Virus record (IMG/VR): IMGVR_UViG_3300020213_000503
Location: 1-37,832 of that record
Direction: 5' to 3' (one strand)
DNA: 37,832 nucleotides
Source: a virus
Shown here: piece by piece, positions 25,321-31,534 of the stretch
Position numbering within the stretch: the first letter of the stretch is position 1
Layout: every line of letters begins with the position of its first letter
Translations under genes and position numbers: made by a program
Notes under the pieces: generated by a model
Databases searched by the model: none
What the model was told of the DNA's origin: nothing
The model's input: the letters and a program-made list of their open reading frames with translations, nothing else

Positions 25321-25566
25321 ATGGACTTAGGACAAATTAGTTTTATCGGATTAGTAGTAGTAACAATTGTTGGTGCATTAAAAGATCAGTTTCCTGCAAT
25401 GAAAGGAAATACAACTAGAGTTGCAGCTTTAGTGATTGGTGGAATTCTCGGAGCGCTTGCGCAAGGTGGTTTTCTTCCCGGAGTTAACGCAACTATAGTA
25501 ACCGGAATCATGGCAGGGATTGCCGCGGTTGGAACTGTTACGGTTATTGACAGAGTTAACTATTAA
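25321..25566 (+). CDS. Putative holin
   Basis: 81 residues with three closely spaced hydrophobic segments (~5-23, 34-54 and 58-76), glycine- and alanine-rich (LVIGGILGALAQGG, GIMAGIAAVGTVTV), and short charged turns. A strong Shine-Dalgarno GAGGGGGTGA lies about 8 nt upstream. Size, topology and position directly after the amidase module fit a phage holin that opens the membrane for the endolysin. Confidence 0.7.
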   Translation: MDLGQISFIGLVVVTIVGALKDQFPAMKGNTTRVAALVIGGILGALAQGGFLPGVNATIVTGIMAGIAAVGTVTVIDRVNY

Positions 25567-25603
25567 TTCACAAGTTATCAACATATTTATCACATATTCC
25601 CTC

Positions 25604-25633
25604 TTGACAAATCTTTATGACTATGAGTATACT
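25604..25633 (+). promoter_or_regulatory. Sigma70-type promoter for the zinc-ribbon gene
   Basis: Perfect TTGACA (25604-25609), 18-bp spacer, TATACT (25628-25633). ATG 25640 starts 6 nt later, so the message should be leaderless. The two hexamers are the same as at the capsid promoter. Confidence 0.85.
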
Positions 25634-25639
25634 TTAAAT

Positions 25640-25747
25640 ATGGATAACAAATGTTTGAAATGCGGATATAAATGGGCCTCGAGAAAAGAAAATCCTAAGG
25701 AATGCCCTTCTTGTAAATCACGTTATTGGAAAGAAAAGAAAAAATAA
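25640..25747 (+). CDS. Zinc-ribbon mini-protein 1 (35 aa)
   Basis: The start at 25640 is chosen because the promoter ends 6 nt before it; an upstream in-frame ATG at 25520 lies inside the holin gene. The product has CLKCGYKW and CPSCKSRYW, two CxxC knuckles 17 residues apart, followed by a basic KKK tail. It is a paralogue of the protein at 27621 (RKENPKECPSCK against RKESPKQCPNCK). Such ribbons bind nucleic acid or RNA polymerase; the role here is unknown. Confidence 0.7.
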   Translation: MDNKCLKCGYKWASRKENPKECPSCKSRYWKEKKK

Positions 25748-25767
25748 ACTGGCAGGTTTGCATTTTT

Positions 25768-25872
25768 ATGATTACGGGAATTAAAATAGTAAAACATTTT
25801 CACGATTCTTGGAGATTTAGAACAATCTTAAAGATAATTCATAAATTAGCTTGGGAAATGCAAAGTTTGTAG
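25768..25872 (+). CDS. Possible 34-aa peptide
   Basis: An ATG frame of 34 codons (MITGIKIVKHFHDSWRF then ILKIIHKLAWEMQSL) is amphipathic and helical, with poor upstream GGCAGG at 10-16 nt. Its last bases overlap the possible -35 of the following gene. I list it because the stretch would otherwise be empty, but it may be noise. Confidence 0.25.
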   Translation: MITGIKIVKHFHDSWRFRTILKIIHKLAWEMQSL

Positions 25873-25902
25873 AAAGTGTGGATAAGTAGTGTATAAATAA
25901 AC

Positions 25903-26058
25903 ATGGAAGAAACAAAAAAGGGTTATATGACTAACTTAAAAAACTTAACATCAATGGAATTACTTGTATTGGCAAGTGAAGTTAATTCTACCAATGACCG
26001 AGAATTTCTTAATGAAATAACCGATGAGTTTAAAAGGAGAAATGAGGAAAAGAAATAA
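25903..26058 (+). CDS. Small acidic protein (51 aa), probably leaderless
   Basis: TATAAA (25892-25897) lies 5 nt before this ATG, with TTGTAG (25867-25872) 19 bp further upstream, a weak promoter. The product is acidic and helical: NLTSMELLVLASEVNSTNDR then FLNEITDEFKRRNEEKK. The pattern looks like small phage early proteins. The gene overlaps the alternative early starts of the next ORF. Confidence 0.5.
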   Translation: MEETKKGYMTNLKNLTSMELLVLASEVNSTNDREFLNEITDEFKRRNEEKK

Positions 26059-26062
26059 AATT

Positions 26063-26224
26063 ATGAATAGGCATCAAAAAATCATTGTTAGAAAATATAA
26101 AAAGGAAATTAAAAACAACTGGAAGTATTATATCGGTGTTTTTCTTTTTGCTGTTTTTTTTGTTACAGCGTTAGGTCTTGCCGGGAAAGCAGATTATCAA
26201 GCTTGCTTACGGGATATGTGCTAA
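26063..26224 (+). CDS. Small single-span membrane protein
   Basis: 53 residues from ATG 26063. In-frame starts at 26024 and 26042 exist but overlap the previous gene and have Shine-Dalgarno sites that are absent or too close. A basic N-terminus (RHQKIIVRKYKKEIKNNW) precedes one membrane helix (YYIGVFLFAVFFVTALGLAG) and a short tail with two Cys. Basic residues inside suggest the C-terminus is outside. Function unknown. Confidence 0.5.
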   Translation: MNRHQKIIVRKYKKEIKNNWKYYIGVFLFAVFFVTALGLAGKADYQACLRDMC

Positions 26225-26228
26225 ATGT

Positions 26229-26390
26229 ATGGCAAGCGCAAGGATTCAGGTGGTAATAATAACGATACTCAGTTACCTCAAAAACGGGCAGGGATTAAAT
26301 GAGGTAATTGAAACAAGCAATATTACTCAAGCTGAATGTTTAGAAGCGGTTGACATAATAGAAAAAGCATTAAAGGAAAAGAAAATATGA
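26229..26390 (+). CDS. Small helical, HTH-like protein (53 aa)
   Basis: ATG 26229 follows the previous stop; the longer frame from 26178 overlaps it. The product (TILSYLKNGQGLNEVIETSN, then ITQAECLEAVDIIEKALKEK) has the spacing of a small helix-turn-helix or winged helix. It overlaps the next gene by 4 bp. Could be an early regulator. Confidence 0.5.
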   Translation: MASARIQVVIITILSYLKNGQGLNEVIETSNITQAECLEAVDIIEKALKEKKI

Positions 26391-26899
26391 AGCAAGCAGT
26401 TTTAAGCATTTATTACGTAGATAAAGCCGGGAAACGTCATCACGAACCCCAGGGGAAATTCTATTATCATCAAGGAAAACCAATTTACATTGCAGATGTA
26501 ACTCCTAATAAATGGTGGAGAAATTACGGAGGGTATTCTATATCAAGACAGATCCTCGATGCTTTCTCAAAAGTTAAGATCCGTCCGGCGATTATATACC
26601 GCGATAAGATCAAGGCGATGGTATATACCTCTAATATGACAAACTTCAAGAAGAAAGGCATCCTGGTCGCTTACGGGGGCCATTCACAGTACGTTCTACC
26701 AATTAACAGATGGGATGCAAAAAACATTCTGATTAAAGGGGAACCTTACAATCTTCCGGTTATAACCGTTGCCAATTGGATCAAGACTAAAAAGCCGGAT
26801 CCTAACGAACCACCGGCCCCGGAGGACTATGATTTTATAGGCAATACCGCAGTACTTAGGAAAAAAGAAAATATGGAGCAGGGAAATTTAGGGATTTGA
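26387..26899 (+). CDS. Hypothetical phage protein (170 aa)
   Basis: The frame is well formed and rich in aromatic and basic residues: GKFYYHQGKPIYIADVTPNK, a WWRNYGGYSISRQILDAFSK segment and RPAIIYRDKIKAMVYTSN. It ends in a Pro/Asp-rich linker (KKPDPNEPPAPEDYDFIG). No membrane segment or catalytic motif is obvious. The promoter at 26896 overlaps its stop. Confidence 0.65.
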   Translation: MKQAVLSIYYVDKAGKRHHEPQGKFYYHQGKPIYIADVTPNKWWRNYGGYSISRQILDAFSKVKIRPAIIYRDKIKAMVYTSNMTNFKKKGILVAYGGHSQYVLPINRWDAKNILIKGEPYNLPVITVANWIKTKKPDPNEPPAPEDYDFIGNTAVLRKKENMEQGNLGI

Positions 26900-26924
26900 C
26901 AAATTTATTAAAAGAGTTTATTCT
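26896..26924 (+). promoter_or_regulatory. Sigma70-type promoter for a structured leader
   Basis: Perfect TTGACA (26896-26901), 17-bp spacer, TATTCT (26919-26924). Overlaps the end of the preceding gene. Predicted start near 26931, at the beginning of a ~130-nt structured leader. Confidence 0.8.
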
Positions 26925-26930
26925 TTTAAT

Positions 26931-27059
26931 ACGTCCGGTTTAACCGGCACTCCTACGGTAAGAGGAGTAATTGTAAAATCTTAACCTGTTTTTGGTTCTG
27001 GCAAGGAAATTCTTGCCAAAGGTTTTACGACCTTGCTAGAACTAAGAACAGGTTTTTTT
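26931..27059 (+). promoter_or_regulatory. Structured leader with terminator abutting the ATG (attenuator candidate)
   Basis: The leader contains CCGG..CCGG (26935-26947) and a hairpin ACTCCT/AGGAGT (26949-26968). A long terminator stem follows: AACCTGTT (26983-26990) with AACAGGTT (27047-27054), extended by GGTTCT/AGAACT and GCAAGG/CCTTGC, about 20 pairs, then seven T residues (27053-27059) directly before ATG 27060. Inside the loop, GGCAA/TTGCC and AAGG/CCTT can form smaller hairpins that break the long stem. This is the classic layout of an attenuator or riboswitch platform. No known riboswitch core is recognised. Confidence 0.65.
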
Positions 27060-27257
27060 ATGACATTAAGCGCTAGACAACAACAGACCATAGAGAATTT
27101 AAAACGCAACGACCGCGCTGTTACACCTCAAGAGATAATTACATATTGTGAAGAACAAATGACACGCCCCGTTTATAATAAGGGATTAAAAAGGCCTGTA
27201 CGTCATCACGGAAAACAATACTTTAAAGATATAATTAAATTTTATAGAGGGATATAG
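27060..27257 (+). CDS. Small DNA-binding-like protein behind the attenuator
   Basis: 65 residues from ATG 27060; the in-frame ATG at 27033 lies within the terminator stem. The product is basic and helical (SARQQQTIENLKRNDRAVTP then EIITYCEEQMTRPVYNKG) with a His/Lys-rich end. It resembles small HTH-type phage proteins. No Shine-Dalgarno site: the T-run of the leader touches the start codon. Confidence 0.6.
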   Translation: MTLSARQQQTIENLKRNDRAVTPQEIITYCEEQMTRPVYNKGLKRPVRHHGKQYFKDIIKFYRGI

Positions 27258-27594
27258 AAGCCTGTAAAAAAGGCAAGCCGCGAACCGGCTAAGCAATGAT
27301 TGGTTTCATTGTGACCTACGGCAAGGACCGTTTGTAGGATCTGAAACAAGCCGTTTCCCGGATCTTAACTACAAATAGAATTTGAAAACGAACAGAGGGG
27401 ATAAAGTCCATCCGACCGTTTTTAAGTAAGGGCCTGGTGAAGTAAGAACTATCAACTAAGGAAAGAGATTGGATACAGTACAGCCTAAAGGCTTCCGGCT
27501 ATTATAAGGTATGGTTTGTCGTGGAAAAGTATAAAATTTCGGCGCAAAATCCTCGTTTTTAAACTGCCTCTTGATAAGTTATTATTATTATGAC
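27258..27594 (+). ncRNA. Candidate structured noncoding RNA (~340 nt)
   Basis: No convincing frame covers this stretch. It holds a series of local pairings: GCCT/AGGC (27270s), AGCCG/CGGCT, CAATGA/TCATTG, CCTAC/GTAGG, GAAAC/GTTTC within GATC/GATC, CTTAA/TTAAG enclosing AAAACG..CGTTTT and GGAT/ATCC, and AGCC..GGCT. Purine-rich internal loops (GAGGGGATAAAG, GGAAAGAGATTGG) are unlike coding DNA here. It follows the attenuated gene and could belong to the transcript from 26896. I cannot match it to RNase P, tmRNA, group I introns or other known classes. Confidence 0.5.
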
Positions 27595-27600
27595 TACAAT
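27571..27600 (+). promoter_or_regulatory. Promoter for zinc-ribbon gene 2
   Basis: TTGATA (27571-27576), 18-bp spacer, TACAAT (27595-27600). Start expected near 27607, leaving a 14-nt leader. A possible weak mini-hairpin TGG-AAAAA-CCA (27622-27632) overlaps the first codons. Confidence 0.55.
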
Positions 27601-27620
27601 GGATATGTAGCTTTGAATAT

Positions 27621-27752
27621 ATGGAAAAACCAAGTTTAAAGAAATATATTTTTATAAAGAATTGCCGGAAGTGTCAATACTCCTGGATCTCCCGTAAGGA
27701 ATCTCCTAAACAATGTCCTAATTGCAAGCGCATGGATTGGAATAGAAAATAA
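27621..27752 (+). CDS. Zinc-ribbon mini-protein 2 (43 aa)
   Basis: CRKCQYSW and CPNCKRMDW form two CxxC knuckles separated by 17 residues, as in the protein at 25640. The shared core is SRKESPKQCPNCK. It has a longer basic N-terminus (MEKPSLKKYIFIKN). Too short for default gene calling, but the paralogy and the promoter upstream support it. The next gene starts 1 nt after its stop. Confidence 0.7.
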   Translation: MEKPSLKKYIFIKNCRKCQYSWISRKESPKQCPNCKRMDWNRK

Positions 27753-27753
27753 T

Positions 27754-27921
27754 ATGATAAATTTACCTTTCATTTCTACCCTCGAAACATACGATAAGAA
27801 GAAAAATCTTGTTCAGCTTCTATTAATCAGAAAGCCAATTGTATCAAGGCGCAATAGGCGCTCCGCTTTGAAAAATATATTTAAGAGAATTCTACAAAAG
27901 AGAGGGGGTGAATTAATATGA
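27754..27921 (+). CDS. Small basic protein (55 aa)
   Basis: The frame begins 1 nt after the zinc-ribbon stop and ends in an ATGA overlap with the SSB-like gene. The product is very basic toward the end (RKPIVSRRNRRSALKNIFKR). No family is recognised. The last codons contain the strong Shine-Dalgarno GAGAGGGGGTGA used by the following gene, so translation of this peptide may be partly a coupling device. Confidence 0.55.
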   Translation: MINLPFISTLETYDKKKNLVQLLLIRKPIVSRRNRRSALKNIFKRILQKRGGELI

Positions 27922-28790
27922 ATGATGAAAAAAAAGGAATAGAAAAAGCCCGGGCAAAAGCCAATGAATTAAAGGCAGAAAAAGCAGAGGCAGATGCAAA
28001 GGCAGAAAGGAGTATGGAAGCGGTGAAAACACAATTGGAAACAATTGCTCAAAATAAAGATCTAGCTCAAATGTATGCTGAAAATGCGCAGGTTGGGGCA
28101 GAAAACATTGCAGGATCGCTTCCGCTTCTTAAAGTCCACCAGGTAGGTAAAAGTAAAAATACTTTGTCTAGTGGCGGAGAACCGGATAACGGAAACTTTT
28201 TCTATCAACAGACAGGAGAAGAATTTAAAGAAGTCTTGATCCATGTTTTAACTATCAGCCGCGGATTTAAAGCGCCTGGGTTAAATGGAGAAGGTGACGA
28301 TAAATTTAATCAGATCTTAGGTGGTTGCATAATTGAGGAAGGAAACTTCAAGCCTTTTATCATGTACTTTACTGGTAAAAAGCTTAAGAATTTATGGGAG
28401 TTTGGGAAAGAGGCAGCAAAATATACCCATAAAAAACCTTTACCAATTCCCATGTTCGCATTAACTGTTAAATTGACAAGTGAGAAAAAGGATAACAATT
28501 ATGGTTATTCTTTCGTTGTTAATTTCGAAATAGTTAAAAACGAGGATGGATCCCCAAGTCTTATAATGGATCCGGGAATATTTACATATATTCGGGATAA
28601 CGTTGAAGATGTAGCCGGAACAATTAATTCTTTAATAGCGGCCAAAGCAAGCGCTGAGGAAGCTGAGGAAGTAGTTATAGCCGGAAAAGTGGCGGATGTG
28701 CAGGATGAGGATCTTTATGATCCTTCTACGGAGCCGGAAGCTCCCGGAAGTAAAGAGGAAGAAGTCGCAGCAGAGGACATACCTTTTTAA
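27918..28790 (+). CDS. Putative single-stranded DNA-binding protein with SSB-type acidic tail
   Basis: 290 residues. A charged Lys/Ala/Glu-rich helix (1-70) precedes a beta-rich core (LPLLKVHQVGKSKNTLSSGG, FKEVLIHVLTISRGFKAPG, FKPFIMYFTGKKLKNLWEFG, YGYSFVVNFEIV). A disordered acidic tail ends in EDIPF, the typical last residues through which SSB proteins dock partner enzymes. The fold itself is not recognisable as a classic OB-fold by eye, but the same core pattern occurs in phage ssDNA-binding candidates. It has the best Shine-Dalgarno site in the region. With RusA, it is one of the few DNA-metabolism genes present. Confidence 0.55.
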   Translation: MNDEKKGIEKARAKANELKAEKAEADAKAERSMEAVKTQLETIAQNKDLAQMYAENAQVGAENIAGSLPLLKVHQVGKSKNTLSSGGEPDNGNFFYQQTGEEFKEVLIHVLTISRGFKAPGLNGEGDDKFNQILGGCIIEEGNFKPFIMYFTGKKLKNLWEFGKEAAKYTHKKPLPIPMFALTVKLTSEKKDNNYGYSFVVNFEIVKNEDGSPSLIMDPGIFTYIRDNVEDVAGTINSLIAAKASAEEAEEVVIAGKVADVQDEDLYDPSTEPEAPGSKEEEVAAEDIPF

Positions 28791-28795
28791 ACTTG

Positions 28796-28830
28796 CCGGT
28801 GGTTTCTATTCGCAAGGATAGAAGCCTCCG
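28796..28830 (+). promoter_or_regulatory. Intergenic hairpin before the small gene at 28845
   Basis: GGTTTCTAT (28801-28809) pairs with ATAGAAGCC (28818-28826), a 9-bp stem with one G-T, followed by the Shine-Dalgarno GAGAGG, not a T-run. CTTGC (28793-28797) and GCAAG (28812-28816) offer an alternative pairing. Could tune transcript stability or translation of the next gene. Confidence 0.4.
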
Positions 28831-28844
28831 AGAGGATTAAATAA

Positions 28845-29111
28845 ATGACAGACACAATAATATTTATCAAAGCAATAAAAAAAGCCAGGGCAAACGGGTA
28901 TGATTTTGATTACGTTTCTGGTTTGGCTATAGAGCCTATTATTTTTTCTCATGGTTTTGCAAAAGCATTTTGGGGAGAATTTCGGATTCTTGAAACAACA
29001 AAATATTTATTATCAGGAATAGAGGTTGAAAAACAGAAGGTATGGGAATATCATCTTCAACAAATGGTACTTAAAAAAAATCCGATTAAATATTTGGAGA
29101 AATTTTTATGA
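28845..29111 (+). CDS. Conserved small phage protein (88 aa)
   Basis: GAGAGG precedes the ATG. The residues FSHGFAKAFWGE near the middle and WEYHLQQMVLKKNPIKYLEK at the end match a small protein of unknown function that is widespread in phages of many hosts. ATGA overlap with the next gene. Confidence 0.7.
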   Translation: MTDTIIFIKAIKKARANGYDFDYVSGLAIEPIIFSHGFAKAFWGEFRILETTKYLLSGIEVEKQKVWEYHLQQMVLKKNPIKYLEKFL

Positions 29112-29482
29112 AATATTTTGTAATTTTTATAACACTATTTTTGTTAGCAGTTCCACAGGCTCAAGCCGGGGAATTATCCGGCAAAGCTTCCTATTACTCC
29201 CGGGCCGGGTGTTTGGGATGCTCTAAGACCTTCACAATGGCAAATGGAGAGGTCCTAGATGATTCAAAGCTCACTATTGCGCTTACTCCTCAAACGGTCC
29301 GGAAATATAAGCTTTTAAATGATTATGTAAAAGTGATTAACGTTAAAAACAAAAAGTGGATTATTGCAAAAGTAACTGATACCGGTGGGTTTGCTAAATA
29401 TAACAGGGTTGCAGATCTTGGCTTAGCAGTAAAAGAAGCTTTAGGTTGCAGCTCAATTTGTAATGTGATAATTATTTATTAA
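29108..29482 (+). CDS. Secreted RlpA-like double-psi beta-barrel protein
   Basis: 124 residues. A signal peptide (MKYFVIFITLFLLAVPQAQA, cleavage after AQA about residue 20) leads into GKASYYSRAGCLGCSKTFTM, ANGEVLDDSKLTIALTP and VTDTGGFAKYNRVADLG, the RlpA-like barrel pattern. In RlpA proteins this barrel acts on or binds peptidoglycan at division sites. Four Cys could make disulfides. No SPOR domain is present. GGAG lies upstream of the ATG. Exported phage proteins of this type could aid wall opening or modify the infected cell surface. It is the last gene before the CCGG-free cassette. Confidence 0.75.
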   Translation: MKYFVIFITLFLLAVPQAQAGELSGKASYYSRAGCLGCSKTFTMANGEVLDDSKLTIALTPQTVRKYKLLNDYVKVINVKNKKWIIAKVTDTGGFAKYNRVADLGLAVKEALGCSSICNVIIIY

Positions 29483-29509
29483 TGAAGAATTTACCAATAG
29501 CAGGAATGA

Positions 29510-29692
29510 GAAAGCTTTGAGAACGAGGGCGGTCTGATAGAGGGTAACCTGCCTGACTTATTCAAGGAGTTTAAGCCTATTAGAAGAAAAGATAACTTAC
29601 TTGCTAGGGTTAAAGAGGTTTGGAGAAGAAGAAAGGAGATTATGAAAATAGCAGATACAGAAAAGATATATGAAAATACTAAGTTTATTTGA
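29510..29692 (+). pseudogene. Gene remnant upstream of the methyltransferase
   Basis: An open frame runs from 29510 to TGA 29690-29692 with no start codon before 29642. It reads NEGGLIEGNLPDLFKEFKPI then KDNLLARVKEVWRRRKE, typical of a charged protein end, and then continues through a near-copy of the first nine codons of the gene at 32008 (MKIADTEKI against MKIADIEKI). I read it as a truncated 3' fragment brought in with the cassette. A short peptide from ATG 29642 could still be translated. A tiny frame at 29482 (12 codons) is probably noise. Confidence 0.5.
29630..29668 (+). repeat. 39-bp direct repeat, left copy
   Basis: The 39 nt starting AGAAAGGAGATTATGAAAAT recur at 31996-32034 with a single C/T difference. 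The repeat covers a Shine-Dalgarno site and the first codons of the gene at 32008. The left copy lies 2 nt before the methyltransferase ATG. Confidence 0.9.
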
Positions 29693-30884
29693 CGGAATAA
29701 GTTGTGCCAGAGTAGCCCTAGAACGAGCAGGAATACCTGTAGAAGCGTATTACGCCAGTGAAGTAGATAAGTACGCCATGCAAATCTCAGCAAAGAACTA
29801 CCCTGACATTGTGCAGTTGGGGAGTGTTACAAAAGTTGGGGTTTATTCTAGGACTGATGGGTGCTTGATTACAACACCAGACGACCAAGAGTATCATAAT
29901 ATTGACCTCCTGATAGGTGGCTCGCCTTGCCAAGACCTCTCAATAGCCAAGAAAGACCGTAAGGGATTAGACGGCGACCGTTCGGGTTTGTTCTGGGAGT
30001 ATGTGCGTATCTTAAAAGAAGTAAAACCAAAGTATTTTATTCTTGAAAATGTGAACTCAATGCCAAAAGAAGCAAAGGCAATCATTACAGAAGCTCTCGG
30101 AGTAGAGCCGATAATGATAAATGCCGCACTTGTTTCGGCACAGAACAGGAAACGATTATTTTGGACTAATATTCCCAATGTTATCCAGCCAGAAGATAGA
30201 GGGATATTGCTGAGAGATATTTTAGAACAAGATGTTGATGAGAAGTATTCTGTAAATGTTTCAGAAAAATATGGGCTAAAAGGATTATGTGAAGACAAGG
30301 CAAAATCATTGATAGCAAGTTCTTATAAAGGATATGGAAACGATGGTGTTTTAATAATTAGAGTTGGTCAAATCGGCAAAGGAGGACAAGGAGACCGTAT
30401 CTACTCACCAGAGGGCAAATCAGTAGGGCTATCAGCTCTCGGTGGTGGTAGGGGTGCAAAGACGGGGTTGTATGCAGTAGCACCAAATGGAAAGAGAATA
30501 GTGATAGAAAAAGAGGGACTGTTAGTTTTAGGAGAAAGACGGACAGAACTTGGTAAACAGTCAAGAAAAGAAATCAGAGAATCTACAGGGAGGGATAGCA
30601 CGTTAAGGAGTAAAGACCACAAAGAGTATTTTGCTATAGATGGAATAAAAGCGAACTGTATTACTACGGGACTGGGAATGGAGGGAACTATTGTAGAAGA
30701 TTACCAAATCCGCAAACTAACCCCTACAGAATGCGAAAGACTACAATCACTTCCTGACAATTACACAGAGGGAGTAAGCAACAGCCAGCGGTATAAAATG
30801 CTCGGTAACGCTTTTAATGTAGATGTGGTGGCACATATCCTCTCCTCCCTAGACAAACCATTATCAGAGAAGGAGAGCAAATAA
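29670..30884 (+). CDS. DNA (cytosine-5)-methyltransferase
   Basis: 404 residues with the C5-methyltransferase motifs in order: I (LSLFDGIS, 4-11), IV with the catalytic Cys (GGSPCQDLS, ~84-92), VI (LENVNSMP, ~125-132), VIII (QNRKRLFW, ~158-165), IX (RKLTPTECERLQSLPDNYTE, ~348) and X (YKMLGNAFNVDV, ~375). The target-recognition region lies between about 190 and 340. It methylates a cytosine in duplex DNA; the site cannot be read from sequence. No partner restriction gene is visible, so a protective role against host restriction is likely. Base composition differs from its surroundings. The Shine-Dalgarno site is poor. Confidence 0.9.
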   Translation: MKILSLFDGISCARVALERAGIPVEAYYASEVDKYAMQISAKNYPDIVQLGSVTKVGVYSRTDGCLITTPDDQEYHNIDLLIGGSPCQDLSIAKKDRKGLDGDRSGLFWEYVRILKEVKPKYFILENVNSMPKEAKAIITEALGVEPIMINAALVSAQNRKRLFWTNIPNVIQPEDRGILLRDILEQDVDEKYSVNVSEKYGLKGLCEDKAKSLIASSYKGYGNDGVLIIRVGQIGKGGQGDRIYSPEGKSVGLSALGGGRGAKTGLYAVAPNGKRIVIEKEGLLVLGERRTELGKQSRKEIRESTGRDSTLRSKDHKEYFAIDGIKANCITTGLGMEGTIVEDYQIRKLTPTECERLQSLPDNYTEGVSNSQRYKMLGNAFNVDVVAHILSSLDKPLSEKESK

Positions 30885-30885
30885 T

Positions 30886-31155
30886 ATGAAAACTAAAATT
30901 AAAAATATTATCGGCAAAGCATTTCCTGTGTTTCATTTTTGGGGTGATAAAGAATGGACAACACAAGAACTAACCATAACTGAAGCAATTGAGAAAGTCC
31001 TTAAAGAAATTACCGACCCGTTTGATAACTTCAAGGTAACTGAGCCGCCAGACTTACAAGGTATGGACGTGCGTAAGGCTTGGATTGCTGGACAGATGAG
31101 TATCCTGATTCAGATAAAACAATTGATAGACAAAATGACTGGACTGAAGGAATAA
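30886..31155 (+). CDS. Small protein in the cassette (89 aa)
   Basis: The ATG follows the methyltransferase stop by 1 nt, with GGAG about 15 nt upstream. Content: KNIIGKAFPVFHFWGDKEWT, a helix ITEAIEKVLKEITDPFDNF, and a final helix QMSILIQIKQLIDKMTG. No known motif. Confidence 0.6.
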   Translation: MKTKIKNIIGKAFPVFHFWGDKEWTTQELTITEAIEKVLKEITDPFDNFKVTEPPDLQGMDVRKAWIAGQMSILIQIKQLIDKMTGLKE

Positions 31156-31166
31156 CCTTTACTTAT

Positions 31167-31355
31167 ATGAAAAAACTAACTAAACAAAAACCAACCCGTT
31201 ACAAAATGTCACGGTTTGAGGATGAGGAACTTAAACCAACAGAGCCTCAGACAAATACTACTAATAAAATAGAAATTAGTAACAAATTAGTAGATGACAA
31301 TGACAGTACAACTAGTGCAAAAAATGCACAACATCAAGAGAAGGAGAATAAATAA
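31167..31355 (+). CDS. Small Thr/Asn/Lys-rich protein (62 aa)
   Basis: The ATG at 31167 is preferred over 31080, which lies inside the previous gene. The N-terminus MKKLTKQKPTRYKMSRFEDE is followed by a disordered Thr/Asn-rich tail. Its first 20 nt and upstream ACTTATATG are repeated at 31535, so the two genes share a duplicated start. It overlaps the next ATG by 1 nt. Confidence 0.5.
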   Translation: MKKLTKQKPTRYKMSRFEDEELKPTEPQTNTTNKIEISNKLVDDNDSTTSAKNAQHQEKENK

Positions 31356-31525
31356 TGGGAAGAAGTAATATTAAAGAGAGTTGTTCATGTGGGGCTATGC
31401 TTATCTTTGAAGAAGTGACTAGTGATTTTTGGGAGGAAAACACAAGTTCTCGGCAAAGAGATTTCCATAAAGAACATAAAGTTTGTCGTAATAAATTAAC
31501 GGAGTTATCAGCCCAGAAGAAATAA
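31355..31525 (+). CDS. Small zinc-binding protein, CxC...HxxxH type (56 aa)
   Basis: AAGGAG lies 8 nt upstream of ATG 31355. The sequence contains ESCSCGAMLIFEEVTSDFW and RDFHKEHKVCRN: a CxC pair and an HxxxHxxxC, a likely metal site. The protein at 33427 has the same C-x-C and HxxxH plan. Small proteins of this type are common in phage early regions, role unknown. Confidence 0.6.
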   Translation: MGRSNIKESCSCGAMLIFEEVTSDFWEENTSSRQRDFHKEHKVCRNKLTELSAQKK

Positions 31526-31534
31526 CTTACTTAT

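Larger units (their letters stand above)
25575..25885. other. Candidate DnaA-box cluster between lysis and early regions
   Basis: One exact DnaA box (TGTGGATAA, 25877-25885, reverse orientation of TTATCCACA) and two near matches (TTATCAACA 25575-25583; TTATCACAT 25587-25595) flank the region containing the zinc-ribbon gene. The surroundings are AT-rich. With about 36% G+C, one exact match is expected by chance roughly every two such windows, so the support is weak. The point of interest is the lack of any phage replication gene. Confidence 0.25.

Noticed and set aside
27258-27594. RNase P RNA, tmRNA or group I intron identity
   Set aside because: GGGGATAAAGTCC vaguely resembles parts of such RNAs, but the remaining conserved segments are missing. 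I keep it only as an unknown structured RNA.
29894-30622. Minus-strand frames of up to 134 codons opposite the cytosine methyltransferase
   Set aside because: The plus strand carries all methyltransferase motifs in order. The opposite frames have no recognisable features.
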